Shown: positions 8,595-15,361 of the stretch, piece after piece
Position numbering within the stretch: position 1 is the stretch's first letter
Layout: each line of letters opens with the position of its first letter
Source of the DNA: Campylobacter concisus
GTDB lineage: Bacteria; Campylobacterota; Campylobacteria; Campylobacterales; Campylobacteraceae
Direction of reading: 5' to 3'
Length of the DNA: 64,000 nt
Assembly (NCBI RefSeq): GCF_003048595.2
Contig: NZ_CP049270.1
Coordinates: 1,612,001-1,676,000 of the forward strand
Made by a program: the position numbers and the translations under genes
The notes under the pieces: model-generated
The model's input: the letters and a program-made list of their open reading frames with translations, nothing else
Told to the model about the DNA's origin: nothing
Databases searched by the model: none

Positions 8595-8610
8595 TGTAAT
8601 AATGATTACA
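8595..8610. promoter_or_regulatory. Operator-like palindrome TGTAAT-N4-ATTACA, copy 2
   Basis: Second perfect dyad (spacer AATG instead of GGTA), also followed by GAATT, 183 bp from copy 1 and about 535 bp upstream of the first early gene. A half-site ATTACA also appears in the loop of the structured element at 10620-10729. Confidence 0.55.
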
Positions 8611-9618
8611 GAATTGAAAAAAAAGAGAGATAACAAAAGCTAGGGCAGCTTTAGGCATCTCTCAAGGGATTATAGGTTTGTTTATATTAGCCATTACTTC
8701 GGCTTGCTCTTGGATTAGCTTTAATAGCTCTTGGCAGCTCTTTATATCTCTTGGCTTTTGTTTTGGATTGCTCTAGCTTTATTTATAGGATACTAACGGC
8801 TAACGTAACCGAGCGTATTATTTATAAAGATAGCGATTTTAAGGCGTTTGTATAGCTTTAGCTTTAGATAGTAAGGGATTTTATAAGGGATTATCTAGCA
8901 ATGTTTAGATTATTTAGCTTTTGTTAGGCTATCTTTTGGCTATATATGATTAATTATTATTCTTTATAGGGCTCTTGGCTTGCTGTGCTTTGCCTGCCCT
9001 AGCTTTTAGTGCGTGGCTCTAGCTTTTGTTAAGGGGCTTATTTATCGAAAATCTTAAGGGGCTATGGGGGAAAGGCGGAGACCCTAAGCGTTATCTAGGG
9101 TTTCAAATATTTTTCCCATTTTCTTAAACCACTCATAAGGTAATCCTTAAACAACTTTTAAGACAATTCTTAAGCAATCCTGATGAAATCCCAAAGAAAT
9201 CTAAAGTAATCCTAGACCACTCTTAGATGAGCTCTTGGTTGTCCTTAAGAAACTCAAAGCTTCTCTTGGCTATCATAGGCTACTCTTAACAATCTTTAGC
9301 TTCTATTAGCTCTCATATATCAATAAACGTTAATAAACCTATCTAGGAAGCTCTACAATCAACGAAAGGTCTCTAAGAGTATTTTGTATTACCTTAGGTT
9401 AGTTTTGCTCTCTATGGCTCTCTAAATGCTTCTAAATAACATATAAGGCTTATTCCTATATCCAAGAGACAACCTATGGCTATCTCTCAGGTATAGTTAG
9501 GGAGCTTCAAAGGTATGTTATCTCTGCTCCGAACTATCTGTTTATATCCCTATAGCTGACTTCAGCCATAGTTAAAGGAGTTTTGACATTATCTACCTCT
9601 CCAAACGTTTTTATAAAT

Positions 9619-9673
9619 CCAAGCCATACCTAGCTCATCTAAGTATGGCTTGGTAGGTAGCTTTAACTACCTA
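9619..9673. repeat. Two back-to-back perfect hairpins
   Basis: CCAAGCCATAC (9619-9629) pairs with GTATGGCTTGG (9643-9653), an 11-bp perfect stem. It is followed without a gap by TAGGTAG (9654-9660) pairing with CTACCTA (9667-9673) around a 6-base loop. No T-run follows on either strand, so simple intrinsic termination is unlikely. Both stems would form in RNA from the phage promoter at 9983. Confidence 0.6.
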
Positions 9674-9868
9674 GGGGGATATGTGATCTTTGTTTTAAAG
9701 ACATCTATAACAATCCTTTTAACAATCCCAAAAGGTCATAGCTTTTGAGTAAGTTAAAGGTATCTTATAGCTATCTTTAAAGCTAGTATGCTTATCTTAA
9801 GGACACCCTTTATAAATATTCCTTATAGGTTTTAGATTAAGAACTCCTAAGCTATCCCTAAACTATCC

Positions 9869-9905
9869 CTAGAGTATCACAGAATATATCTCTGTGTTAT
9901 TCTAG
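9869..9905. repeat. Imperfect 15-bp-arm palindrome
   Basis: CTAGAGTATCACAGA and TCTGTGTTATTCTAG are inverted repeats matching at 13 of 15 positions around a 7-base centre. It lies in the short-repeat cluster between 9868 and 9943, just downstream of the phage promoter. Confidence 0.5.
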
Positions 9906-9975
9906 AGTATCCTTTAGATTATCCTAGAGTTATCTAAGAGTTATCCTTAAGTTTTCTATATCCCCCCTACCCCCC

Positions 9976-10000
9976 TTTTCTCCTATAAGTGGCGTGTGAC
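9976..10000 (-). promoter_or_regulatory. Phage RNA polymerase promoter (copy at 10.0 kb)
   Basis: Minus-strand CACACGCCACTTATAGGAGA closely resembles the T7 class promoter end CACTATAGGGAGA and is nearly identical to the sites at 31.65, 42.1 and 44.8 kb. The predicted start is G at 9983. A CCCTA-AAA-TAGGG hairpin (10009-10021) sits immediately upstream, as at the 31.65 kb copy. It faces the 2-kb non-coding region and then the early genes, comparable in position to the T7 end promoters phi-OR/phi-OL. Confidence 0.8.
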
Positions 10001-10115
10001 TTCTAACGCCCTATTTTAGGGGCTTCTAGCGTTTAAGAAAAAAGTTTAAATATCAAGACATTATTGGTGTATTTTAAGTCTTGTTTAAGTATTTTTATGT
10101 TATGTTTAGCTCACT

Positions 10116-10427
10116 ATGAAACATATATACACAGTGCCTATTACTCAGGACAACTTACATTATCTAATGCAAGACCTAGTAAGAGGCGATGAAATAGTCT
10201 TAATGAGTATCAAGCTTCTAGGCAAGAATGCTAAAGAAGCCCTAAGAAACTTTGGCTCTCTAAGTACAAAGGCTAAGGTCTATACAGCAGCAGGACTAAG
10301 AGTGGATAGGACACTAATAAAGAGAGAGTTCAAGCCACCTGAGCTAGCTCCTCGCTTCTCTGTGGCTGATATGGATTACATCCTTCCTTTTACTGAGCCT
10401 AGATTTGATTATATGAATAACAAATAG
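10116..10427 (+). CDS. Only plus-strand prophage gene, unknown function
   Basis: The 103-residue protein uses phage-like codons and has a plausible body (TVPITQDNLHYLMQDLVRGDE, basic centre, acidic/aromatic tail) but matches no family I know; I see no clear helix-turn-helix. There is no good Shine-Dalgarno before the ATG. Upstream, a CAAGAC/GTCTTG inverted repeat (10054-10083) could be an operator. Being divergent from the phage promoter at 9983 and opposed to all other phage genes, it is the natural candidate for a lysogeny-expressed or control gene; that is inference from orientation only. Confidence 0.6.
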   Translation: MKHIYTVPITQDNLHYLMQDLVRGDEIVLMSIKLLGKNAKEALRNFGSLSTKAKVYTAAGLRVDRTLIKREFKPPELAPRFSVADMDYILPFTEPRFDYMNNK

Positions 10428-10437
10428 AAAATCAATT

Positions 10438-10549
10438 CTAAGGCATCTAGGAGGCTCTAGGTTAAACGAAAGGGTTGCTAGAGGTATAATCTATCGTCTA
10501 AAGACGTTCGTTCTTTGTAGAAGCTCCTAGACCCATTTATAAGCCTTAG
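10438..10549. other. Structured inverted-repeat element A
   Basis: An outer stem CTAAGGC (10438-10444)/GCCTTAG (10543-10549) encloses an inner stem TCTAGGAG (10446-10453)/CTCCTAGA (10524-10531), with AACGAA/TTCGTT pairing in the loop. Element B, 70 bp away, has the same inner stem but an entirely different outer stem, also fully paired. The 10428-10768 gap holds no gene; these two elements and a weak hairpin fill it between convergent genes. Confidence 0.6.
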
Positions 10550-10619
10550 CGTTTCTAAAGACCATTTTTAGGCTATTATTTAAAAGTACTCCTTTAAATG
10601 GGCTAAGAAATCATAAACG

Positions 10620-10729
10620 TTCATAAAGCTATCTAGGAGGCTCTCTATTGCATTTTAGCTTTAAAGAGGGTAATTACACTACCCTAATAGCGTTCGTTTA
10701 ACTACGAGCTTCCTAGACACCTTTATGAA
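10620..10729. other. Structured inverted-repeat element B
   Basis: Outer stem TTCATAAAG (10620-10628)/CTTTATGAA (10721-10729); inner stem TCTAGGAGGCTC (10632-10643)/GAGCTTCCTAGA (10706-10717), one mismatch; apical AGGGTA/TACCCT (10667-10685). The 23-bp right arm 10706-10728 occurs exactly again at 35349-35371. Compared with element A the outer pairing is kept with different bases, which argues for a selected structure. Confidence 0.62.
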
Positions 10730-10735
10730 TGAAAT

Positions 10736-10758
10736 GGGAGAAACATTTAGCTTCCCCC
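10736..10758 (-). terminator. Possible weak hairpin terminator after terminase
   Basis: On the minus strand, GGGGGAA pairs with TTTCTCCC around an 8-base loop, 11 bases beyond the terminase stop. The downstream T content (ATTTCATTC) is poor, so termination strength is doubtful. Confidence 0.35.
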
Positions 10759-10768
10759 TTAACTTTAA

Positions 10769-12451
10769 CTATATAAACTTCCTAAACTTTGTTCTTTCTC
10801 TCTTACTCATATTAAGCTCGGCTAAGTATTCATCAAGTAGCTTGTTATCAATGCGTTCTTGATAGTTCTTTAGGAGTTTCTTAGGGTCAGCTCCAACTTG
10901 CTTTTGCCAGTAAGCTACTGCCATAGCTAGTGCATCGAGGCGGTCATCGTGCCTTAAAGAGCCTCTATCTTTTGTTATATGAGTAAGTTGATAAAACAAG
11001 CTATATACAAACCTGCTATCGTCATAAGAGCCATCAAGAAATGGCTTTAAATCTTCCTTAACAGCCTTATAGTCAAAGACAAGCTTATGAGCATTTAGGA
11101 CTGGCTCAAGGGTGTCTATGATACGTTTCTCTTTTTGGGTTGAATGAGATACCTCAGAGACAGCACAAGGATAGATAGTATTTAGTATAGGCTTAAGTAG
11201 CTCTACATACATACCATCTCCAAAGTTACTCTCTACTAATATCTCATTTACCCTATGTTCTTTAGCTATCGAGGCTAGCTTTATGAGTGTCTCTTCGCTG
11301 TAACCACCGCTAAGACCACCACAAGCTGTGGCAAATAACCTACCGTGAAGATGTTTAACTACTGCATAACCAGTCTCATCTCCACCTCTACCACTTGGGT
11401 CGATAGCCATTACAGCACCAGTATAGGAGGCATACTCACTATCACAAAACATAGGATAAAACCATCTATCTCCCTCAAAACCAACGTTAGGTAGCTCTCT
11501 TATTATCTGCTCTTTAGCACTACCATAGCTAAGGTTTATTGGTGCTTTGTCATAAGGCAAGCTAGTAACTACCAAATCTCCAGTCTTAAGAGGGTATCTC
11601 TCACTATCGCTTAAGCTAGTATCTAGCATATATTGAAGAGCATAACCACTTCTACCATAAGAGAGCCTACGTTCGTTTAGGTCATCTTTTGTAAATCTCT
11701 TAGGGTCCGTTGGAGTTCCTGCTGGTTCTCCTCTTTCTATCATCTCTTCAATGCTAGGGGCTAGTGCTCCGTTATAGGTATCCTTTTGAGGTATCTCCGC
11801 AGTCCAAACTCTGCAATGAAACCCAGTAGCCCTTAGCTTGTTATAGATACTCTCTTCAGTTTGTGGTGTTCCTAAGTATATTATCTGAGATGTCTCCTTT
11901 GGTGTTAATATAGCTTCAAACTCTTTTACAGCTTTAAGTAGCTTCTCTCTTAGGTCTGCTGTGGCTGAGTTATTAGGCACTTCAACGTCATCTGCTATTA
12001 TGTAATCAGCACGTGAGCCAGTAAGCATAGATGTGATACCAAGTGATTTAACACTAGGGGCGTGGCTGGCTAAAGCTGGAGCTACATCAAAAGCTACCTT
12101 TGATTGCCTTTGGTCGCTTGTAGGGATTAGATGTTGAAGTATAGGTAACTCACATATTAATCTCTGCGTAAATACACTAAAGTCATCAGCTCTTTGTTTA
12201 GAAGCTGAGACAACTAATACCTTAGCTTGTGGGTCACGTAGTAGTAACCAACAAACAAAGCTTGACGTTATCCAAGACTTTCCTATACCTCTAAAGCCCT
12301 CTATAATCTTTCTTTTTATATCAGGCTCTTGTAGATAATCTGCTATTTGAAACTGTACTGGGGTTGGGTTAGGGAGATTTAGGTGTTTCCATACTATAAA
12401 GAGAAACTGCTTAAAGTCTCCCTTTATACGTTCTAAATCACTCTCCATCAA
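10769..12451 (-). CDS. terL: Terminase large subunit (T7 gp19-like)
   Basis: 560 residues, close to the 586 of T7 gp19. The ATPase domain has a Walker A variant EGFRGIGKSW (G52-S59) and a Walker B DYIIADDVE (about residue 150). The nuclease domain shows the acidic site in MAIDPSGRGGDETGYAV and later DDRLDALAMAVAY. It packages DNA into the procapsid through the portal and cuts concatemers. It overlaps the small-subunit gene by 14 bases and is the last late gene before the control region, as in T7. Confidence 0.93.
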   Translation of the reverse strand: MMESDLERIKGDFKQFLFIVWKHLNLPNPTPVQFQIADYLQEPDIKRKIIEGFRGIGKSWITSSFVCWLLLRDPQAKVLVVSASKQRADDFSVFTQRLICELPILQHLIPTSDQRQSKVAFDVAPALASHAPSVKSLGITSMLTGSRADYIIADDVEVPNNSATADLREKLLKAVKEFEAILTPKETSQIIYLGTPQTEESIYNKLRATGFHCRVWTAEIPQKDTYNGALAPSIEEMIERGEPAGTPTDPKRFTKDDLNERRLSYGRSGYALQYMLDTSLSDSERYPLKTGDLVVTSLPYDKAPINLSYGSAKEQIIRELPNVGFEGDRWFYPMFCDSEYASYTGAVMAIDPSGRGGDETGYAVVKHLHGRLFATACGGLSGGYSEETLIKLASIAKEHRVNEILVESNFGDGMYVELLKPILNTIYPCAVSEVSHSTQKEKRIIDTLEPVLNAHKLVFDYKAVKEDLKPFLDGSYDDSRFVYSLFYQLTHITKDRGSLRHDDRLDALAMAVAYWQKQVGADPKKLLKNYQERIDNKLLDEYLAELNMSKRERTKFRKFI

Positions 12452-12722
12452 CTATCTCCTCAGGCTCTGCTATGATTTCTCCATATTTATTTAGCTTAGG
12501 TAGTCTTGGCATATTCTGTGCTAACTCAGCAAGAAACTCATCAGGGTTCTTTGCAACATCAAGGTCTCTTAATGTAAAGCCATTATCCTTTAGGAGTGTT
12601 ATAGCATTTCTTATATCCTTACTGTCTGCTTCGCCTCTCTTTAGCTTCTCAATAGTGTCTTTTAGAGTTAGCTCCATAATGTCTATAAATAGACCTTGTA
12701 TTCTCTCTTTTGCTTCATTCAT
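12438..12722 (-). CDS. terS: Terminase small subunit (T7 gp18-like)
   Basis: 94 residues (T7 gp18 has 89), helical, with EAKERIQGLFIDIMELTLKDT and a region of GEADSKDIRNAITLLKDNGFT typical of gp18-type small terminases. It directs the large subunit to the concatemer. Called mainly by position between endolysin and large terminase, with overlaps of 4 and 14 bases. Confidence 0.8.
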   Translation of the reverse strand: MNEAKERIQGLFIDIMELTLKDTIEKLKRGEADSKDIRNAITLLKDNGFTLRDLDVAKNPDEFLAELAQNMPRLPKLNKYGEIIAEPEEIVDGE

Positions 12723-13273
12723 ACTGCTTTTGCTCTCCTTATCCAGCCTTGCCTATTTATAGCAAGACTAGGGTCTCTCTCGATGAGTGATTGGTAGTAG
12801 GCTATCTCAAGCCTATCGTAACCTAAATCAAAGGCTAGTGTATCATAAGCATTTATAGCTCTTATAGTCTTTTCTCCTATGATGCCATCAACACTTACTC
12901 CAACTAGTTTTTGGGCTGCTTTAATAGCATTGGCTTGACCTGCATTTACACCAAAGACAAATATCTCATTTGCTTTTACGTTATCTTCTATGTAATCAAG
13001 CTTCATTACATCCCAAAACTCACTCTTATAAAACCTATATACAAGCTCTTTTAACTCACTATCTTTTGATAAGAGCACACTAGCTTTCTCTAAGTTGCCC
13101 GTCTTATCTATGGCTTTTAATACTTTATTCCAACCAGCCCAAGATGGATGAGCATATTTGTAGATGCCATAAAAAGTTATATCCTTTTCTTTAGGGTTTT
13201 TATGCAAAATATCAGAGCTAGAGGAGAACTCTAGGCTCTCTAAGAAACCCATTGCTTCTTTAAAGTTAGCCAT
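12719..13273 (-). CDS. Endolysin, glycosyl hydrolase 108-type muramidase with peptidoglycan-binding end
   Basis: 184 residues. The N-terminal domain matches the GH108/N-acetylmuramidase pattern but starts without the usual E-G-G-Y (LHKNPKEKDITFYGIYKYAHPSW), followed by LVYRFYKSEFWDVMKLDYI. The C-terminal domain (AGQANAIKAAQKLVGVSVDGIIGEKT) is the predicted peptidoglycan-binding domain of this family. It cleaves the glycan strands for lysis. T7 uses an amidase (gp3.5) instead, and no amidase gene is visible here. It starts inside the end of the small glycyl-radical-like gene (8-base overlap). Confidence 0.85.
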   Translation of the reverse strand: MANFKEAMGFLESLEFSSSSDILHKNPKEKDITFYGIYKYAHPSWAGWNKVLKAIDKTGNLEKASVLLSKDSELKELVYRFYKSEFWDVMKLDYIEDNVKANEIFVFGVNAGQANAIKAAQKLVGVSVDGIIGEKTIRAINAYDTLAFDLGYDRLEIAYYQSLIERDPSLAINRQGWIRRAKAV

Positions 13274-13412
13274 TAGCTCTCTCCTTAAACTTTACTCTCT
13301 CTTTATGCTCTGCTTTTTTACCTATGTTAAAGCTCTCTATTGGTCTGTGATAGCCCATAACTCTTGTATAGATAACACATCTTGTTCTTTTACTATCATC
13401 TAGTTTAACCAT
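13266..13412 (-). CDS. 48-residue protein resembling the C-terminal glycyl-radical tail of anaerobic ribonucleotide reductase
   Basis: The complete small frame encodes TRCVIYTRVMGYHRPIES and FNIGKKAEHKERVKF. The R-V-x-G-Y core followed by R-P, G-(K/R)-x-x-E and a basic helix resembles the C-terminus of NrdD (E. coli RTCGYLG...RP...GRHKEISARVKH), whose glycine carries the radical. No catalytic barrel is present, so it could only act as a spare part for a host enzyme, like GrcA/YfiD for pyruvate formate-lyase, or have lost that role. It overlaps the holin-position gene by 13 bases and the endolysin gene by 8, so it is fixed within the lysis operon. Confidence 0.65.
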   Translation of the reverse strand: MVKLDDSKRTRCVIYTRVMGYHRPIESFNIGKKAEHKERVKFKERANG

Positions 13413-13783
13413 TTATCATCCTCACTCTCTCTGTTTTTTCTCATTGTTGGAGGCATAACTGATTGATAAGTAACACTACCACTTTGATTAAATCTAACCT
13501 CTTTACAGCAGTCGTGAATGCTCTCTGTCTTTACCTTGATTTCCTTTAGGTCACTTCTGATTTCACTATTTAAATCCCTTGTGTAATCCATAGCTTGTTT
13601 AAAGAGCTCATTACTTACCTTGCCATTTTCAGCTAGTTGGTGCATAGGCTCTTTAAGAGCTTTAATAGTGTAATAGCAAAACCCAACTAGCCCAAAGACA
13701 ACCAAGATTAATATACTCACTACTCCAAGCTTGTCAGCTTGTAGAGCAAAGTTTAAGACTTGCCCTACGCTATTCTCGTCCAT
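13400..13783 (-). CDS. Probable holin with one membrane segment
   Basis: 127 residues: short N-terminus, one strong transmembrane helix (about residues 20-42, GVVSILILVVFGLVGFCYY), then a long charged, coiled cytoplasmic tail (LNSEIRSDLKEIKVKTESI). The layout fits single-span phage holins or the hemolysin-XhlA-like group that times lysis. It lies between the spanin genes and the endolysin. I assign the function by topology and place, not by a family match. Confidence 0.6.
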   Translation of the reverse strand: MDENSVGQVLNFALQADKLGVVSILILVVFGLVGFCYYTIKALKEPMHQLAENGKVSNELFKQAMDYTRDLNSEIRSDLKEIKVKTESIHDCCKEVRFNQSGSVTYQSVMPPTMRKNRESEDDKWLN

Positions 13784-14036
13784 CCCTTTTCCTTTCGTAT
13801 TCTTTTATAGCTTCTAAGTTTTTTACACACTTCTCATAACCACTATAAACATCTATTAGTAGCACGCCAGCATCACTTTGATTTGTTACATTTCTATCTG
13901 CGATGATAGGAGCTTGTAGCAAGTGGTTGGGTATCTTGTCATACTTATTTACTACTTCCTGCTTGCTTTCGCAACCCATCAAGCACATAAGATACGCTAA
14001 GGTTAAGAGCGTTAGACATATCTTTTTTATCTTCAT
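13770..14036 (-). CDS. o-spanin, Rz1-like outer-membrane lipoprotein
   Basis: 88 residues with a lipoprotein signal ending in lipobox LMGC (about residue 18-21) and a short periplasmic part. Its start lies inside the i-spanin gene in another frame, the embedded/overlapping arrangement of Rz/Rz1 pairs. Together they fuse inner and outer membranes at the last step of lysis. It overlaps the holin-like gene by 14 bases. Confidence 0.75.
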   Translation of the reverse strand: MKIKKICLTLLTLAYLMCLMGCESKQEVVNKYDKIPNHLLQAPIIADRNVTNQSDAGVLLIDVYSGYEKCVKNLEAIKEYERKRDGRE

Positions 14037-14298
14037 TTAGTACCCTTTCTTTGACTTTATTTGATTTTTGTTCTATGGCTTGTCTTTGTTTGCTGGCTTT
14101 TTCTATAACATCAAGCTTAAGAGATATGAGCCTATCTTGCTCGTTTATCTCATCTTTTAGCCTAAGGTTCATCTTATCGCTAGCACTTAATCTCTCTTTG
14201 GTAACGCTTAGCTCATTGTCTAAGCTTTGATACCTATACCCAAGAAATAGAGTAGTTAGTAGCAAGAAGCCACTAAGATATAAACTAGGACTTATCAT
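13945..14298 (-). CDS. i-spanin, Rz-like inner-membrane protein
   Basis: 117 residues with an N-terminal membrane anchor (LYLSGFLLLTTLFLGYRY) followed by a long periplasmic coiled coil (DNELSVTKERLSASDKMNL and onward). It overlaps the o-spanin gene by 92 bases in a different frame, typical of Rz/Rz1 pairs, and overlaps the upstream gene by 4 bases. Confidence 0.75.
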   Translation of the reverse strand: MISPSLYLSGFLLLTTLFLGYRYQSLDNELSVTKERLSASDKMNLRLKDEINEQDRLISLKLDVIEKASKQRQAIEQKSNKVKERVLNEDKKDMSNALNLSVSYVLDGLRKQAGSSK

Positions 14299-14903
14299 TG
14301 CTCTTCCTCTACCCTCTTAAATGGATTTACACACCACACGCTTTTTAGCACTTTCTTATCATCTGCTTCAAGATATGTGCTTTTGTTCCCTTCATTCATC
14401 CCACATATATCCATAAGCTTCCAGCCTAAATATATTCTGCAATAAAACTTAGATTTGCCATATCTTATTTCTTTGTAATAACCAAAACGCTCACGTCCAT
14501 CTTTAAGTCTGCAAGTCACTAGACACTGGGTGCTTTTTGCCCCTTTGTTTTCTGTAGCTAGAATATCGCCTACACTTTCTACACTGCTTGCATCTATATC
14601 TTCAACCTTTACGCCTAGATACTTCGCGCTAAAGTTTCCTATCCTGTTACGATAGAGCCAACAAAGCCTTGCAAAGTAGGTTCTATTTTTTGGCTCTTTA
14701 AAGTGACATCTCCTCCACCCATCATCGCCATTTATGCCATAGTCGTTCTCATCAAACCAAGCAGCCCACTTTGGCAGATGCTCGCTCTTTTCATCGCAAG
14801 CTAGCAGAGCGATAGGCACGATGATAAAATGCACTATCTCAAGCGGTAGCTCGGTGGCTACATTTTTAAGAATTTGTAGTTTTTGTTTCGGTTTTAGTCT
14901 CAT
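14295..14903 (-). CDS. Hypothetical phage protein of the lysis/tail interval
   Basis: 202 residues with a hydrophobic segment near 20-37 (LPLEIVHFIIVPIALLACD) then a Trp/Tyr/Arg-rich soluble part (GWRRCHFKEPKNRTYFARLCWLYRNR). From memory, similar proteins occur in Campylobacter Mu-like and other prophages; I cannot assign a function. Codon use here and in the next two genes looks closer to host genes than the rest of the phage, suggesting exchange with a resident Campylobacter phage. Confidence 0.6.
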   Translation of the reverse strand: MRLKPKQKLQILKNVATELPLEIVHFIIVPIALLACDEKSEHLPKWAAWFDENDYGINGDDGWRRCHFKEPKNRTYFARLCWLYRNRIGNFSAKYLGVKVEDIDASSVESVGDILATENKGAKSTQCLVTCRLKDGRERFGYYKEIRYGKSKFYCRIYLGWKLMDICGMNEGNKSTYLEADDKKVLKSVWCVNPFKRVEEEQ

Positions 14904-15015
14904 CTTTCACCTCTGCCTTATACTTAGGGCACTTAGGACAACCCTCCCAAGTGCAGTTACCATCTTTGTCTATCTTTGACGCACACACTTCGCATCTTTT
15001 TACTCTTGTTCTCAT
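14866..15015 (-). CDS. Tiny four-cysteine protein, zinc-ribbon-like
   Basis: A 49-residue frame with C8-E-V-C11, C21 and C26-P-K-C29-P, spacing suggestive of a small zinc ribbon, followed by a Lys/Thr/Glu tail (ETKTETKTTNS). It overlaps its two neighbours (38 and 4 bases). The ATG is preceded by AGGAGCTAAAAAA. Function unknown. Confidence 0.55.
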   Translation of the reverse strand: MRTRVKRCEVCASKIDKDGNCTWEGCPKCPKYKAEVKDETKTETKTTNS

Positions 15016-15350
15016 TTTTTTAGCTCCTCTCTTTGCACTATTAGCTCTTTTAACTCCGCCCTTAAGCTCTCTAGCACGGCGTTGTTGCCAATGATAAGAG
15101 CATGCTTTATATCATCTTCGCATTCTCTTATCTGCTTTTCAAGCTCAGCTAGTTCATCTCGCTTTGGTTCCGTTTCTATCCTGACTAGTTTTTTATTTTT
15201 TGTATCTACGCTATTTGCATTTTCGTTTAGAGCTCTTAGCCAGTCCTCGTCCGAGATTTCAATATTAGGCGTTGGGATAGTATCGTGGATTTCATCATCG
15301 TAGTATCCTAGCAGCGTTTTTTCTTTTTCATCGTAATGGGCATATTTCAT
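15012..15350 (-). CDS. Probable tail-fibre assembly protein
   Basis: 112 residues: MKYAHYDEKEKTLLGYYDDE then ISDEDWLRALNEN, the opening typical of short tail-fibre chaperones in Campylobacter and other Mu/P2-like prophages, with a helical C-terminus (LRAELKELIVQREELKK). It follows the fibre gene by 11 bases. T7 lacks such a chaperone, so fibre tip and chaperone were probably acquired together. Confidence 0.65.
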   Translation of the reverse strand: MKYAHYDEKEKTLLGYYDDEIHDTIPTPNIEISDEDWLRALNENANSVDTKNKKLVRIETEPKRDELAELEKQIRECEDDIKHALIIGNNAVLESLRAELKELIVQREELKK

Positions 15351-15361
15351 AGTTTCTCCTT

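Larger units (their letters stand above)
8062..10115. other. 2-kb non-coding control region, probable site of the virion genome ends
   Basis: No coding frame of useful length is convincing here. The stretch holds operator-like palindromes, several hairpins, short repeats and one phage-type promoter. Motif GGCTTGCTCTTGG occurs at 8526-8538 and 8701-8713 with a relative near 8971. Copies of CCTTAA/CTTAAG lie at 9145, 9169, 9243, 9795 and 9945, and variants of CCTAGAGTTATC crowd 9868-9943. In T7 the equivalent place, between terminase and the early genes, holds the terminal repeat flanked by CCTAAAG arrays. I infer that the ends of the packaged genome map here, but the terminal repeat cannot be delimited from a single prophage copy. 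Confidence 0.6.

Noticed and set aside
8062-10115. CRISPR array or tRNA cluster in the repeat-rich region
   Set aside because: Repeats are short, irregularly spaced and imperfect, with no uniform spacers and no cloverleaf.
10116-10427. CI-type repressor
   Set aside because: No helix-turn-helix or dimerisation domain can be seen; kept as unknown.
12472-12762. Plus-strand frames opposite phage structural and lysis genes
   Set aside because: Serine/leucine-rich translations with no start signals, mirror images of well supported minus-strand genes.
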